NCBI GenBank assembly: GCA_022385755.1
Contig: MU278354.1
Span: 186,001-250,000, forward strand
From: Trametopsis cervina
Lineage: Eukaryota; Basidiomycota; Agaricomycetes; Polyporales; Irpicaceae
Direction of reading: 5' to 3'
Length of the DNA: 64,000 nt
Part shown: positions 1 to 12,061 of the stretch, in pieces
How the letters are laid out: each line of letters begins with the position of its first letter
Position numbering within the stretch: the first letter of the stretch is position 1
Notes under the pieces: model-generated
The model's input: the letters and a program-made list of their open reading frames with translations, nothing else
Database searches by the model: none
Told to the model about the DNA's origin: nothing
Translations under genes and position numbers: made by a program

Positions 1-1184
<1,184 letters not shown>

Positions 1185-1493
1185 GTTGTGTTTCTATCTT
1201 TTCGTATAATACAATGGTTCGTTGGAGATGATTGAAATGTAGAGATGAAGAATCAGGTCATGGAGGTCAATGTGCAGAGAAAGCAATCACAAATGAAGTA
1301 ACTGCGAGAAGAGAGACGCTGACGCCACAACGCGTCGGTGATCCGTCTAAAAAGACCGCGCGTCGGCCTTTCCATATCGGAGCACGATGCGTTCACCAGC
1401 TTCCGGCGCTCTTTTCTGTTCTGGCACCTCACCTCGCACTGGTCACGGTGCAGTCTCTCCTCCCCATCTTGTCGAGCCCTCTCATGAGGCAGG
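1185..1493. promoter_or_regulatory. Divergent intergenic region, ECD / V-ATPase F
   Basis: Contains no gene. It must carry both 5' UTRs and promoters, because the ATGs at 1184 (minus) and 1494 (plus) face away from each other. I see no convincing TATA box or repeated motif; the inference rests only on gene orientation. Confidence 0.45.
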
Positions 1494-2059
1494 ATGGCAA
1501 CATCGTTTAAAGACAGGAATCTGCTTGCAGTTATCGGTGATGAGGTATGAGCAACCGTGTGTAAATGAACCTGCGGATTCTGACTTTGTAGTGGTAGGAC
1601 ACCATCACCGGTCTTCTGCTCGCTGGTATAGGAAACGTTGAGAGAGGAAAGAAGAACTTTCTAGTTGTTGACACAAGTGAGTCACGCGTCTACGTCAATC
1701 CGTTTCCGCTAACCAACGAGTCGCAGAAACACAGGTGTCCGCGATTGAAGCCGCGTTCCAGGAATATACTGAGCGCAAAGACATAGCAATCCTTCTCATT
1801 AACCAACACGTGAATATACTCTGTAGCCCTCACAGCTGACAGCCTGCTGACTGGCATAACACACAGGTTGCCGAGAAGATTCGCCCCACTGTGGACAAGT
1901 ACCAGCAAGCGTTCCCCGCTCTGCTCGAAATCCCTTCGAAGGACCACCCATACGGTACGTATAGAGGCTCTACAAGATAGTTCACACGATTCTCACTACT
2001 TTACAGATCCGTCGAAAGACTCTGTGCTCAAGCGCGTACAGAAGCTCTTCGGCGACTGA
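1494..2059 (+). CDS. VMA7: V-type proton ATPase subunit F
   Basis: Subunit F of the V1 sector of the vacuolar proton pump, part of the central rotor stalk that couples ATP hydrolysis to proton transport. Five exons (1494-1544, 1598-1676, 1727-1809, 1867-1954, 2007-2059) give a 117-residue protein, the normal family size. Visible family blocks are [20 protein letters not shown] near the N terminus, [11 protein letters not shown] in the middle and the C-terminal run [20 protein letters not shown] ending [13 protein letters not shown]. All intron phases are consistent. The gene converges with TIM21, with 185 bases between the stop codons. Identity is near certain. Confidence 0.96.
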
Positions 2060-2244
2060 GACTCCGTCTAGTCTTGTGTCTTCCAGGCTAGCTGCGCAAC
2101 GGACAATAGAGCAGTGGCATGTACTCTCGACATTGGACTACTAATACATGAAATATAATTAAATGCTTCCGCACATTCTACGAATACTTTGTCGACATAG
2201 CGAGTGAGATTAGCTGTGACCTTCTGCGACCGTAACCTCTACAG

Positions 2245-3542
2245 TCAGATCCACCGTCGGTTGTCAACTGGCCCGATGACATATATGCGTTTTGTGGGCG
2301 ACCGTGAATCTGGGACGTCGATTCTGAGGTATCGGAACTCGAACTGACGGTGGTCGTTCTGCAAGCAAGGTATCAGCATCAGCTCAAAACGGCCAATATA
2401 GGATGCAACGTACCATAACCAGCAGCGCCTGGACCTCTCCCTCCGTATAACCCTCTGCGCTATCTACACCTGCAGCAGCCTCCGTCGTCTCAGAACTAGC
2501 TCCCCTCAGCCCTGCAAACAGTCCCACAAAGCTCTTCGACCAGCTGCTCTCCTGCTTCGCCTCCTTCACCTCCTGCACCGCCACCGGCGTCGGGGGCTTC
2601 GTCGTCTGCACCGGGTCCCCACTCAAGAACCTAAACAGCTGCCTCGCCCCCTCCCATTTCTCCTCCGCATACTCTTTCGTCCTTCCCCACGCCTCCTCGG
2701 GCGACAAATCCGCCACAGCCGCGACCTTCGCTGCCGTCCACTCGCTCGCAGTGTCCCAGAACGTCTGGTCCTCGGGAACAGGAGCCGCGGAGCCCGTCCG
2801 CCGCTTCGCCTCGACGAAGAAGGTGAGCAGCATCGTCTCGCGCCCGGAAGCGTCCCGCCCGGTCTGAGACGCTACCCTGTCGTTCCGGTGTCGCGGCCGT
2901 ACGGCCGACGGCGGGTTGTTGTGGAACACGAGCGGGCCTTTGAAGTATTGCGCAACCTATACACCCATCCAGTTCTGAGTTGAGCGCACGGATGAAGAAG
3001 AATGAGGTGAGAGGCGTACCTTGGGAGACGACTTGATCAGCTCGCACGCCTGCCCGTACAGCACCGTCGCCGAGTTCTTCGAGAACAGCTCGGACGTGAG
3101 CGCGTACACCAGCATCGCCGTGAACCCAGCACCGAACAGTATCACAAAGAGATTCGTCATCCGCGCGGTCGTGCGCACGACTAGTCGGGACGTCAGTGTG
3201 CATATGTGCGGAGGAGAGTAGTCGCATACCTTTCCCTCCCGTGCTCAGCTCCGACCACTTCTTCTGGTTCCCGCCATCCCGCGGTGTCGGTGGTACGAGT
3301 CCGAGCTGAAACGGGCCCACCGAGTCTTTCTGCCTTGTCCCCGCCCGCTTCTGGTCGAGCGTATGGGATAACAGTGAAGAGTTCATAAGCGGCTTAGGTT
3401 GTGTCGCATACGCGCGGTACAGTATTTGGACTTTAATGCGTCGCACAATGGGGCTTGTTGGCGGTGCATGGCTGTGGAATAGCGTGAATGTGCGTCGTCC
3501 GAGCAGTGACCTGGTGCCCAGATGCAGGTTCATGACGGACAT
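2245..3542 (-). CDS. TIM21: Mitochondrial import inner membrane translocase subunit TIM21
   Basis: TIM21 is an inner-membrane subunit of the TIM23 presequence translocase; its intermembrane-space domain binds TOM22 and links import to respiratory complexes. Exons 3542-3230, 3180-3020, 2956-2414 and 2358-2245 encode 376 residues. Residues 1-60 are rich in Arg, Ser and hydrophobics, as in a mitochondrial presequence. A membrane segment (TNLFVILFGAGFTAMLVYAL) lies near 112-132, followed by the typical LTSELFSKNS..LYGQACELIKSSPKV. The closing EFRYLRIDVPDS..KRIYVIGP matches the end of the Tim21 domain. About 120 residues (roughly 211-331), rich in Ala, Glu, Thr and Ser, interrupt the domain and make the protein much longer than yeast Tim21 (239). 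I chose the ATG at 3542; an in-frame ATG at 3707 would only lengthen the leader. Confidence 0.88.
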
Positions 3543-3893
3543 GGAAGAGTTTAGCGGAAGCGCGTGAAATTGAGCACAGAATGCGCGTCTCGGCGCTTCG
3601 ATCAGTGAATATTGAATATGCGCCCGAGACCAACTTGGAGACCGTGCACAACATACGTCTCTTGTAATTTGAACGTTATGAGAGTGTAGAAAATACATAA
3701 GATTCATGGACGATCTTACAGTGGGTATGACTAGAAAGTGAACTACAGCGCAGAAAGTCCCAAAGCCGAAACACGAAATAAGCGTACTAGATGATAGGTG
3801 TTGTCATAACATGGCACTTCAGGCGAAACAAAAACGGGTTAAACTTTGAATATGACGAGCAGGCGTTCAGGAGCGTTGGGATGGAGGTCCCGA
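3543..3893. other. Intergenic, upstream of TIM21
   Basis: Lies between the TIM21 start and the F-box gene stop, both on the minus strand. It should hold the TIM21 promoter and the F-box 3' end. No other gene or repeat is apparent. Confidence 0.6.
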
Positions 3894-5606
3894 CTAGACG
3901 TAGGCATCCAAAGGTCCCCAGGCCTCAGCGGGAGTCCTTCCGTCGTCTCGCACCGGTTCACAGAGATGCTGTTCGAGAATCAATATCAGGAGGGCGAGTC
4001 GCGATGATGAAACGCTTTGAAAACCTACGTTCAATCGACTCGCATGTTGACTGCTGTGTAACTGAGTGCGGCAATTATAGCCGTACCAACAGTCCTCCGT
4101 CTGCAAGGTGCCCTCTAGATACGGAAGAAACAAGAGTAAGGACGCGACGAAGGTGGTCCCTGTTTCACGCTTGAAGTACATACGTTCTTGTCTCTTGCTC
4201 TGCCACCAGCGCCTGAAGCGTGGTCGGAGGAGTGCCGTTAGACAGTCTGCGCAATACCATTTATCCTTATCCCACAACTCCTGCTCGCCCACTACGACTG
4301 TACTGAGGATCTCCTCAGGGATGACTTGCCAGTCAAGCTTTGTAGTCCAATTTTGGTGTATGTAGAGACTTATAGCTCGGGTTTCATTCATATTGCGCGC
4401 AAGATTCCCGGGAAGTGAGGAAATTAGCATTTGCTCAATCCTCCACGAAAGAAGCTCCCAATCTAAAGGAGAGGAAGACAATAGTTAATTCCAATGCATA
4501 GGGAGAAAAGGCAATCTTACTTTCTGGGCCGTATAATCCCATTCCAATGACGGTGTCACAGCGAGAGCCTGAGCGCAGCGGTTCAGTAAGAGGTGCATGG
4601 CATAAACCGTACATATTGGCTCACATTTGTCGTCAGCTCCGTGAATTTCATCCAAGAGACTACTGGCAGGAGCCGCAACTATATCATCTGCATTTGCCTT
4701 TTGCGCTTCAGCTGTCTTACGAACGGAGGCGATGATGTCGGGCGTGTTTCCTCTGTTAAAGTAGCGATCCGTCAGCGTTCGTGGATCCTCATACAGGGAC
4801 CACGCCAATAAAGGCGACATGACATATTCCTGGCTGTCTAAGCCTATCAGCGTAGTGCACTCCAATCAGTACTATAACACTTGGACTCTCAGTCGGGCAA
4901 GACCTACCACGCGCGGTGTCAGGCTGAACGCCGACGAGTCCACACATGAACTCATTGGTGAAGGACATGACGGCCATGATCTCGCGAAGGTCAGACGGTT
5001 TCAAGACCGCCATCATTGGGTGGAATCGGTCTTCCGGCGACAAATAGAATCCTATTCGCGCGAAGGGATCCTCTGGCAATATCGTTGTGACGATGATCAG
5101 CCACCACACCCTATACATCGCTCTCCGGAACCGCAGCGACTCGTCGGCTGTGAGCACGCTCTCCTTCGAACGGCGGTCTTTGTACCTGCAAGCGCATTGT
5201 GAGACGAGCGCCACAACCATGAGATGTAAAAGCCCAACATCTGACTGTAAAAATTCTCCAGCCCCTTGATCGGCCGGGCATTGACTGATAAGTTGTTGTA
5301 CATTGTGTCTGGGAGAGACACCAGCGCATCACTTGCAAAGGCCCAGGAATCATCGTAGCCGTATCCGAGGCGGGGGCGGGCCCTGATGGAGGCGAGCTGG
5401 AGCGCCTGAGGCAGAGACGACGGACCGACGATGTTGAGCGCGACGGACGATATGATGGCTCTCTTGTGTTCCCGAAAGACGGCATATGTGTATTGTTTGG
5501 ACACACTGATCATGGCCGCCAGCGACTTGAAGTCGGGCATGGCGGCGAGGATGTGGTCGACAATGTCCGCAGGGAGATCTGTGAATGTCAACATTGTTGC
5601 GTGCAA
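3894..5606 (-). CDS. F-box domain protein with Cys/His motifs (basidiomycete type)
   Basis: Probable substrate adaptor of an SCF ubiquitin ligase: the N terminus LTFTDLPADIVDHILAAMPD followed by a hydrophobic helix is an F-box. Six exons (5606-5239, 5185-4908, 4843-4625, 4568-4521, 4462-4029, 3968-3894) give 473 residues. The exon 3-4 junction restores a CSRCD..IGMGLYGPENWE block, which supports the choice of splice sites. The C-terminal part carries KWYCADC and DCWYGYNCRTQLH..HASRLNHLCEP, a Cys/His-rich pattern typical of a large Agaricomycete F-box group and probably metal binding. The last intron (3969-4028) is 60 bases, in frame and stop-free, and splits this motif. The target is unknown. 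The first exons are firm; the 64-base intron at 4844-4907 has an alternative acceptor. Confidence 0.82.
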
Positions 5607-6898
5607 GATGGTGAGTGGGGTGCTTGCGTGGGGGGTCGTATATATACATATCCCGCCCCTTGTGCACGTGTATAGGGCGCGGCGGTGCTGCTTAGAGCGT
5701 CGCGATTACAGCGATAGCTCGGGCAGTGTCGGTGATGCGCCACTCCGCGGAGTCAGGGTGGGGCGGCACCGTCCAAAAGGGGAAAGGCGTCGGCACCGCG
5801 TCGGGCCTCGTGTGCGCGACTGCCATAATTGGGTGAGCGGCGGGTCATCCGATCAATGGAAGTGACTGTTCGGTGACTCGATCGATAGCGAGGCTGGTTA
5901 CTCCGGGCCGCATGCTGTTGCGAATGTCTTGGTATCGCCTGTCGCTCGCACGTCCAGCTTCGCATCTGGCGTGGTGTGAGCACAGGTGACAGAGCGTGCG
6001 CGCAGAGGCAGGCCGGGACTCTTGTGACTGAACAGACGAGCTCGACGATGGCGAGGCTGGTGGGAGGCGGGGGCATACGCGGGCGCTGCGATTGGGTGAC
6101 GCAAGAATCAAGCTTTCTGTGCGCTGGGTGACTCTCCAGAAATGCCTCACAGCGTTTCTCTGCGTCTCCCTGCGTCTCTCTGCGTCTCCTGTGTCAGAGG
6201 CTCTTGGCGACGAGGCGTGATTGGCCGCTATTTCAGCGGGCGACTGATTGGCTCACGAAGCTGCGTCCTTTCTGCGGTGGCTGCGAATAAAACATCGGGC
6301 TATCCCTGGCTGTCCTCCCACCTCGGCGTCGCTGGGTTACACGCACAGACAGCCCGTAGACAGCATACAGTCAGGCTATATACAGGCTATATGTAGGCTA
6401 TATGCAGGCTATATACAGTTCTGCTGTACAGTGTCCGAGGAGAGCCCGCTGCCAAGCACGGCAATCCGACTCGCCTTGCACGGTCGGTGTTCAAAAATAA
6501 CTGGGAATGCCAAGCCCAGCACGTATAATTAGTTTGTTACGCGCCCGCCCATCCTCGTCTTCCGTCGTCTACCTCAATCCTCGCAGCCACATCAGGCAAC
6601 TCTCCTCGTACTGCCGCCCGTTCGACCCCTCCCCTCGCGAGCTCACCGCTGTGCTCGTCGAGTGCGCAGGCTGGGACAGCACTGCGTGCGACGCTGCTCA
6701 CGCGGAGGCACTCCTCCCAAATGGATCAGATGGCTGCCCAGCGTGGGCTTGGCCTACGAAGCACCCGTACAAGGCGCTTCTGACCAAGGTACAATTTTGA
6801 CCACTTTCTTGGCATCTATATTTACTTGTCTCCAGCCCTCCCAGTCCGTGGCAAAGATAGCTGTCAACCTTGGCCCTCCCATCCCCTCATAAGCACCC
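5607..6898. other. Intergenic region with two short tandem repeats
   Basis: About 1.3 kb without a supported gene. It holds three 10-base copies of TGCGTCTCYC at 6161-6189, two inverted CCAAT motifs (GATTGGC near 6219 and 6245), and the 11-base repeat at 6373-6416. A 97-codon open frame at 6507-6800 has no recognisable homology or splice support and is more likely leader sequence. Confidence 0.5.
6373..6416. repeat. 11-bp tandem repeat, four copies
   Basis: Four head-to-tail units of AGGCTATATRY, varying only in the last two positions (AC, GT, GC, AC). Each unit contains a TATATR core. It lies 480-520 bases upstream of the next supported ATG. Confidence 0.95.
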
Positions 6899-7796
6899 AT
6901 GTCTCTCGCTCCTCCTTCGTCCATCCCGTCACCGTCGTCCTCCCGAACACACTCAATGGCCTCCGCCCCTTCCACCTCCCAGCTGCACAATCCGCCACAG
7001 CCGTATCCCCACACAAACGACATGGCAGCACACGCGCTGATAGCATCTACATTTCAAACCCTTGACCAGGTATGTCTCATTCAGTTCTTTGTAATAGAGT
7101 CGTGTGTCTGATCTCCCTACTTCTGCAGCGTGCGCCTCCGTCCATGCACGAGATACTAGCAGCGTTCACGTCCAAGGGCGACGGAGACCGCGAAATGCTC
7201 TTCGCACTGCTCAACGCCAAGGCCGCGGAAGATAACGTACGTCGAGTCATTCCCTCCATAACGAAACCTGCCGCTCACGCCACCCGCAGCGCATAGCCGC
7301 GGACAGGAACCTCCGCCGTTCTCTCCTCGAGATGTACAGGACACCGCACGCCTCCTCTAGCGCGATGTACATGCCCGAGAGCCCCATGTACCCCTTCCCC
7401 TCCCCGCCCACATCTTCATATCGCGAGTCGCCACACCGCTCTCCACGCCAGAACGGACGCGCATCGCGATCGCCCTCGCATTCTTCAGACGAGGCCTCCT
7501 ACGCAGAGTCGCGGAAACGCCGCCGCTCGCGCTCGCCGGACCGTGAATACTACGCTCGCCGCCAGGGGAGCCTATCAGCAGTCACCCGCAGCGACGCGCC
7601 TCTTCCCCCCTCGCCCTATTCTTCTGCGTCATCGCAGAGCAGTGGCGGTTCCCCTCGCTCACGCGAGTCGATGGCCATTGGCTCTCTGCTCACCGCGTCG
7701 CATGAACGGGATACACACGCCCCCAGCCATCGAACAGAGCCGCAAGCCGTCTCGTACGCGCGTCGAGAAGACGACTCGGGCCGCCGGCACTCATAG
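6899..7796 (+). CDS. Unrecognised Ser/Pro/Arg-rich protein
   Basis: I do not recognise the family. Three exons (6899-7069, 7129-7236, 7290-7796) with phase-0 introns of 59 and 53 bases give 261 residues. A Ser/Pro-rich leader is followed by an ordered segment of about 60 residues (MHEILAAFTSKGDGDREMLF, then LLNAKAAED, RIAADRNLRRSLLEMY), which reads like a pair of amphipathic helices. The rest is low complexity, rich in Ser, Pro, Arg and Tyr, with an RKRRRSRSPDREYY stretch resembling a nuclear localisation or SR-type region. A nuclear, regulatory or RNA-linked role is only a guess. Splice sites are standard and the helical part lies across both introns, so the gene model is likely right even though the function is unknown. 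Confidence 0.7.
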
Positions 7797-10004
7797 ACAT
7801 CCCATCGTCCTTCCCCCAATCTCCGTTCTCGCTATCATTATTCATTCTCCCGACCGGTTGTACTACGTTCGCAGTCGCATTCACCGCATGTTCATGTTTG
7901 TCTTTCTTCTCCCTGGTCTGTCTGTCTGTCTGTCTTACTACATCCGCAATCGTACCGGTACTGTACACTGTCTGTCATTAGGGTATTCTCGCGTCGTATA
8001 TTGTCGTTCACCGCTCCGCTGTCCATGCCATAGGAAATGCAAATCATGGATTCCGCTTTATGCTCACAGTTCGTTACGTTCGTGTGTACGTCCGTCCCAG
8101 GCCCTTATCGCGGGCGAGCCCCAGCCATGAGGGAGGCACACTCGGCGCAGCGTCTCACTGCTCGCCAAGGGCACCCAAGCTTTCACGAACAGCTTCGATT
8201 TTCCTTGGCTGAAGCTTGGCTAGGCATTAGCGAGGCCCGGTGTGCTCCCAATCTTTTTACGTGGCGCAGCGGTGCTGCTCCCCGTGGGGGCCCAGCAATA
8301 CAGTACATGTAATAGCACACGCAGCAGGGATAGTTAGTAAGTGCAGCAGCGCGCTGCACGCGTGTTGAAACTATACTAGAGCACAGAGCGCAGAGCTGTG
8401 TTTTCCCCAGCGGGTGAGAGTTCAGATCGCGGCAGGCGTCTGGGCGTGTGTGCACGAATAGCGTCGAACAGCACCCGAGATACGTGCTTTTCTGTCTCGC
8501 TGGGCAGATAAGTCATTGTCACTGTCATTGCCACTGCACTGTACAGCGGAGTCGTGTACACCACCCCGGCAATTTCGCCATGGCTTGGTACTCGTAATCC
8601 TCGGCGCACGGCGAAATTATGAATTATTGCGTCGTGGCATGGCTCTGGTTTCTGCCTGTTCGTGGAGGGCGGTCGTACGTGGTCTCGACGCGCCACGTCG
8701 GCCCGAACTCTATAGTGCACTGAACTGTTCCGTATGGGGACGACGGAACAATCACCGATCGATGTCGCATCACTGCGATCGGGGCGCGCGGCGTCAAGGA
8801 GGCGGGCTGTTCGCGGGAACCGGAAACATCGGAGGTGCAGCGCCCTCCTCCGTCACTGGCCGTCGGCGAGCGATGCCGTTTGATTGCTGATTGTTTTGTT
8901 TTCTGCTGCGGTGTGCTGTACTGTATAATATGATCTAATCGTAAGGTGTGCCGGCACATGCGATGCGTGCATCTATCTTGACTAAAAATACGCCAACGCA
9001 CCCCGACAGCTGTTTGTCGGTTTGTATTGAGTGTGTCCCTCGGACTCGGGAAAGACATCATAGGCGACGCCAGATCTAACAGCCGCAGTTTGAGAAAAAA
9101 TCAAGGATCTAATCTACTGCGGGAAGGCAAGGGAACATAAACCTGCAAGAAAAGGTCAGGGATCCAACTTGCAAAAATTTTCAGTCACCCAAAGCAAGGG
9201 AACGCAAAACGTTTTGTTGTTACGAGATGCTCCGGGTCGATATCTTTACTTGCTGTATAAAATCACTACTCCTACATATGTTTTTCTGCTCTGTCGGTGC
9301 TGTGACAAACAGACGCCATCATCGATCCCGAATGCTGCGTTGGCGGTGTGATGCGTTGCCGCCCTCCGTGAGGCCGGAAACGCGCCGTCAAACAAGCCCT
9401 AAATGAAAGAACACGAACGACGCGCTACTGTCCGCCTCCGCTGCCCTGAACCCCACCGCCCCGCGGTCCCACAGATGTCCACTGCGATGAGATTGGAATT
9501 TGATACGATAATCGACAACTGTCACGATTGTATATTCGGGTGGGAATCCATGAAGGGAAGTCCGTGCGATCCAGCTTACTGCGGTATACAGTACATGAAG
9601 CAACGAAAACGCATCCGAAGCGTACCGGCATTCTTTCACGGATGGACCTTCAGCATCGACAGAGGGAAATGCAGCCCTGAGCAGATCCAGAAATCACGCA
9701 CCGCTGTATGTAAGAATCAGAAACATGGAACGAAAACACAAAAAGCAGCATACAGTACGTACTGGCGCTCCACTCGCCGCCAGGGTCGCACATCCGGAAC
9801 GCAAGAAGCGCAGCAGAAATCCGCCTGGTCCACGGAGAGAGCAGTGCTCTCGCATCAGGGGTGTATTCTCGTCCTGGGGAGGAGCAGCAGTGTGTACTGG
9901 CCAAACGTTCCCTAGCGGCCTGCTTCGGCCGCCGCGACTCGTGGAGGGTGCAAAAGAGGGGCACCTGACTCTATCCAGCCCTGCATGCGAAGCCTTGTGA
10001 GCCA
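7797..10004. other. Long non-coding stretch
   Basis: About 2.2 kb without supported coding. It contains a TCTG microsatellite at 7917-7935 and two loosely similar segments near 9085-9200 sharing GCAAGGGAAC. Open frames on both strands have stop-rich neighbours and no family resemblance. Confidence 0.5.
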
Positions 10005-11700
10005 CTAGTGGTGCTGGTGCTGAGACCGGTGCGAGGTATCCTGGGGATTTGCAGTCCAAACCGCCGGCTTCCTCAAGCCCGCTCTCGACCCCCCAGATGG
10101 TGCACCATGCTCCCTGAACAGGAAGAACGAGCTGTATCGAACGTAGCGACTGACGCCACACGGAAGACCTGCTTCTTCTTCATAAGCACAGCGCGTCTGC
10201 GACGCACGGATGTTGCACTCCAGAATGTCGTCCCGCCGAAAGAAGGGGGCAATAATTCGCCCGTCTGCATCCGTTACGGCAACGGTTGAGTCTGTAAAAC
10301 ATAGCATGCAAATTTTTCATAAGGTTCGGACAGGGTGAGGCGCTCGCCGATGCCAACACGCTTCAATATAACGTGAGTACGGTACGCGTCGTGCATACAT
10401 ACATACCCGATTCCAAGCACCTGGTCTCGCACAAGGTTCATGCCCCGCAAAACCTTACTGGACTGCATTGCAAAGGAGAGCCTGGGCATCACAGAATCAG
10501 AGGATCCGCGTAGTATTGAGTCCCCAGAGGGTAGAACGCGGAGACGCACCGATATCGACACGGACGGCGTTGAAGGGATCGGGTAGTATAGGAATCCAGG
10601 ATATCGCGAAACGGCGGTGATGTAATGTCTGCTTTTGAGTTCAGTCATCTTACGAAGCGCCTGTAGGAAAAGGACGTTCGCAGACTTACTGTTTGCCGAT
10701 TTCGCATGAGGACGAATTCGGGACACGGACGGTGTATACCAAATCGAGCAACACCCTTGGATGTCCAGATCGACCCTGGGATTCTAGTTGCGCAGGTTAG
10801 CACATGCGCCACCATGAGATTTGGGGATGAGTGCCCCACCGAAGAATCGAGTTGAGCTGTGGCCTCTTGGGAGGTTCCAGACCACGTCCCGGTGTGGGTG
10901 GCACTGGTGCCCATGGAAAATCCTACCGAAACACTTGTGCCTCCGAGCGCCACGATCTTTCCATTTACCTGGTGGGTCTTGCGGAGAATTAATGCCACTG
11001 GCGTATATGTCAGGGGACGGAGTTTCACCTCGAGGGCCTCATCCGCATACGGGATGGTAGGAGTTGCGCACGTTGGCAAGACTGACAGGAGGGGTTGCTC
11101 CTCGCCCGAAGCACACGCTCGGTAACACGATCGGGATAGCGTGGATGGCACTATCCTAGAAAAACATGATGTGAGAGACAAAAGGACTGTAGGCGAAGCC
11201 ACGACATACTTGACGGTATGTTGCCATTGGCTCCTGGAAATTTTACGACGTCGGAATGAGTGGGCCCATGTGAGTTCTGGCCCCAGTCCCTCGCGCGCCG
11301 TCAATGCGGGAAGCCACAATCAGAGAGCTATATTATGTTTCTCACACTGCCACCTTTCAGAAAAAGAAAAGGAGCGGTCGCTTCAGCACTCGTATTCAAT
11401 CGCGAGCCCGGCATGAGGCTAATGCGTGACTAACGAAAGGAAACTTACGTTGTCGGAACGCGCGGCGGTGAACGCATGGTTGGGCAGAAAGATCCACTGA
11501 GGAATAAGAATCCGAGTATAAACTGACCACTGATAGCATGTCGATTAGCTCGCAGATCGAGACCGACGAAATTGCTGACGGTGAACTTGTCGGTCTTCGA
11601 CCCATCGAGCCGATGCACATTGCAAATCTCCTCAGAGTTCCTGGTAGATGCATTCATGCGCATACTCAACCCCCACCTAAGCACGGGCAAAGAGCAGATC
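10005..11700 (-). pseudogene. Traces of an unresolved or decaying minus-strand gene
   Basis: Several minus-strand segments look protein-coding but I could not join them into one frame. Near 11650-11540 a frame with EEICNVHRLDGSKTDKF can splice into SVYTRILIPQWIFLPNHAF near 11530-11450. Frames at 11319-10645 and 10726-10274 stay open for 224 and 150 codons. The block at 10300-10005 has DSTVAVTDADGRIIAPFF after a good TTTTACAG acceptor and ends QHQHH-stop. Between 11440 and 11300 every frame has stops, and no intron arrangement I tried keeps phase. It may be a fast-evolving gene with unusual splicing, or a broken copy. I do not recognise the family. Treat the limits as approximate. Confidence 0.3.
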
Positions 11701-12061
11701 ACCGGCGGAACGAAAGATCAGCATGCGTTGCAGAGACCAGAGGTGGGAGGCGCATGCCCAGAAGGCCTTCATGTCATATATGACACAGTCAATCGCAATC
11801 TTCTGCTGAACCATATACAGTATGGTCACTGATTGGGGGGAACCTGACTACGTCGTCCGTAGTTGGCTTCTTGATTCCCAACGCGGTACCGTCCATCGCG
11901 GTGATCATCTCGCCTAAAGCGCTGACAAACCTTTGTAGCTACAGATTGCATTGCTCTCTTCAATGCCGAATAAGTAACATCTATGGTGGTGATACAGTGC
12001 ATTAGTATTTATGTATGCCATACTAAATCAGATACGCAGGGAAACAAGAGGCGTCCTAATA
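11701..12061. other. Intergenic, between the unresolved gene and CK2 alpha
   Basis: Contains no recognisable gene. It should include the 3' end of casein kinase 2 alpha and any upstream part of the unresolved minus-strand gene. Confidence 0.5.

Noticed and set aside
2631..3707. Single 358-codon frame covering TIM21
   Set aside because: It reads through two introns and ends in the wrong frame; the spliced model restores the Tim21 membrane segment and C-terminal domain.
6507..6800. 97-codon open frame upstream of the Ser-rich gene
   Set aside because: No family resemblance, no splice partner, and it overlaps the likely leader or promoter of the gene at 6899.
7917..7935. TCTG microsatellite as a functional element
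   Set aside because: Simple repeat with fewer than five units in non-coding DNA; no other signal supports a role.
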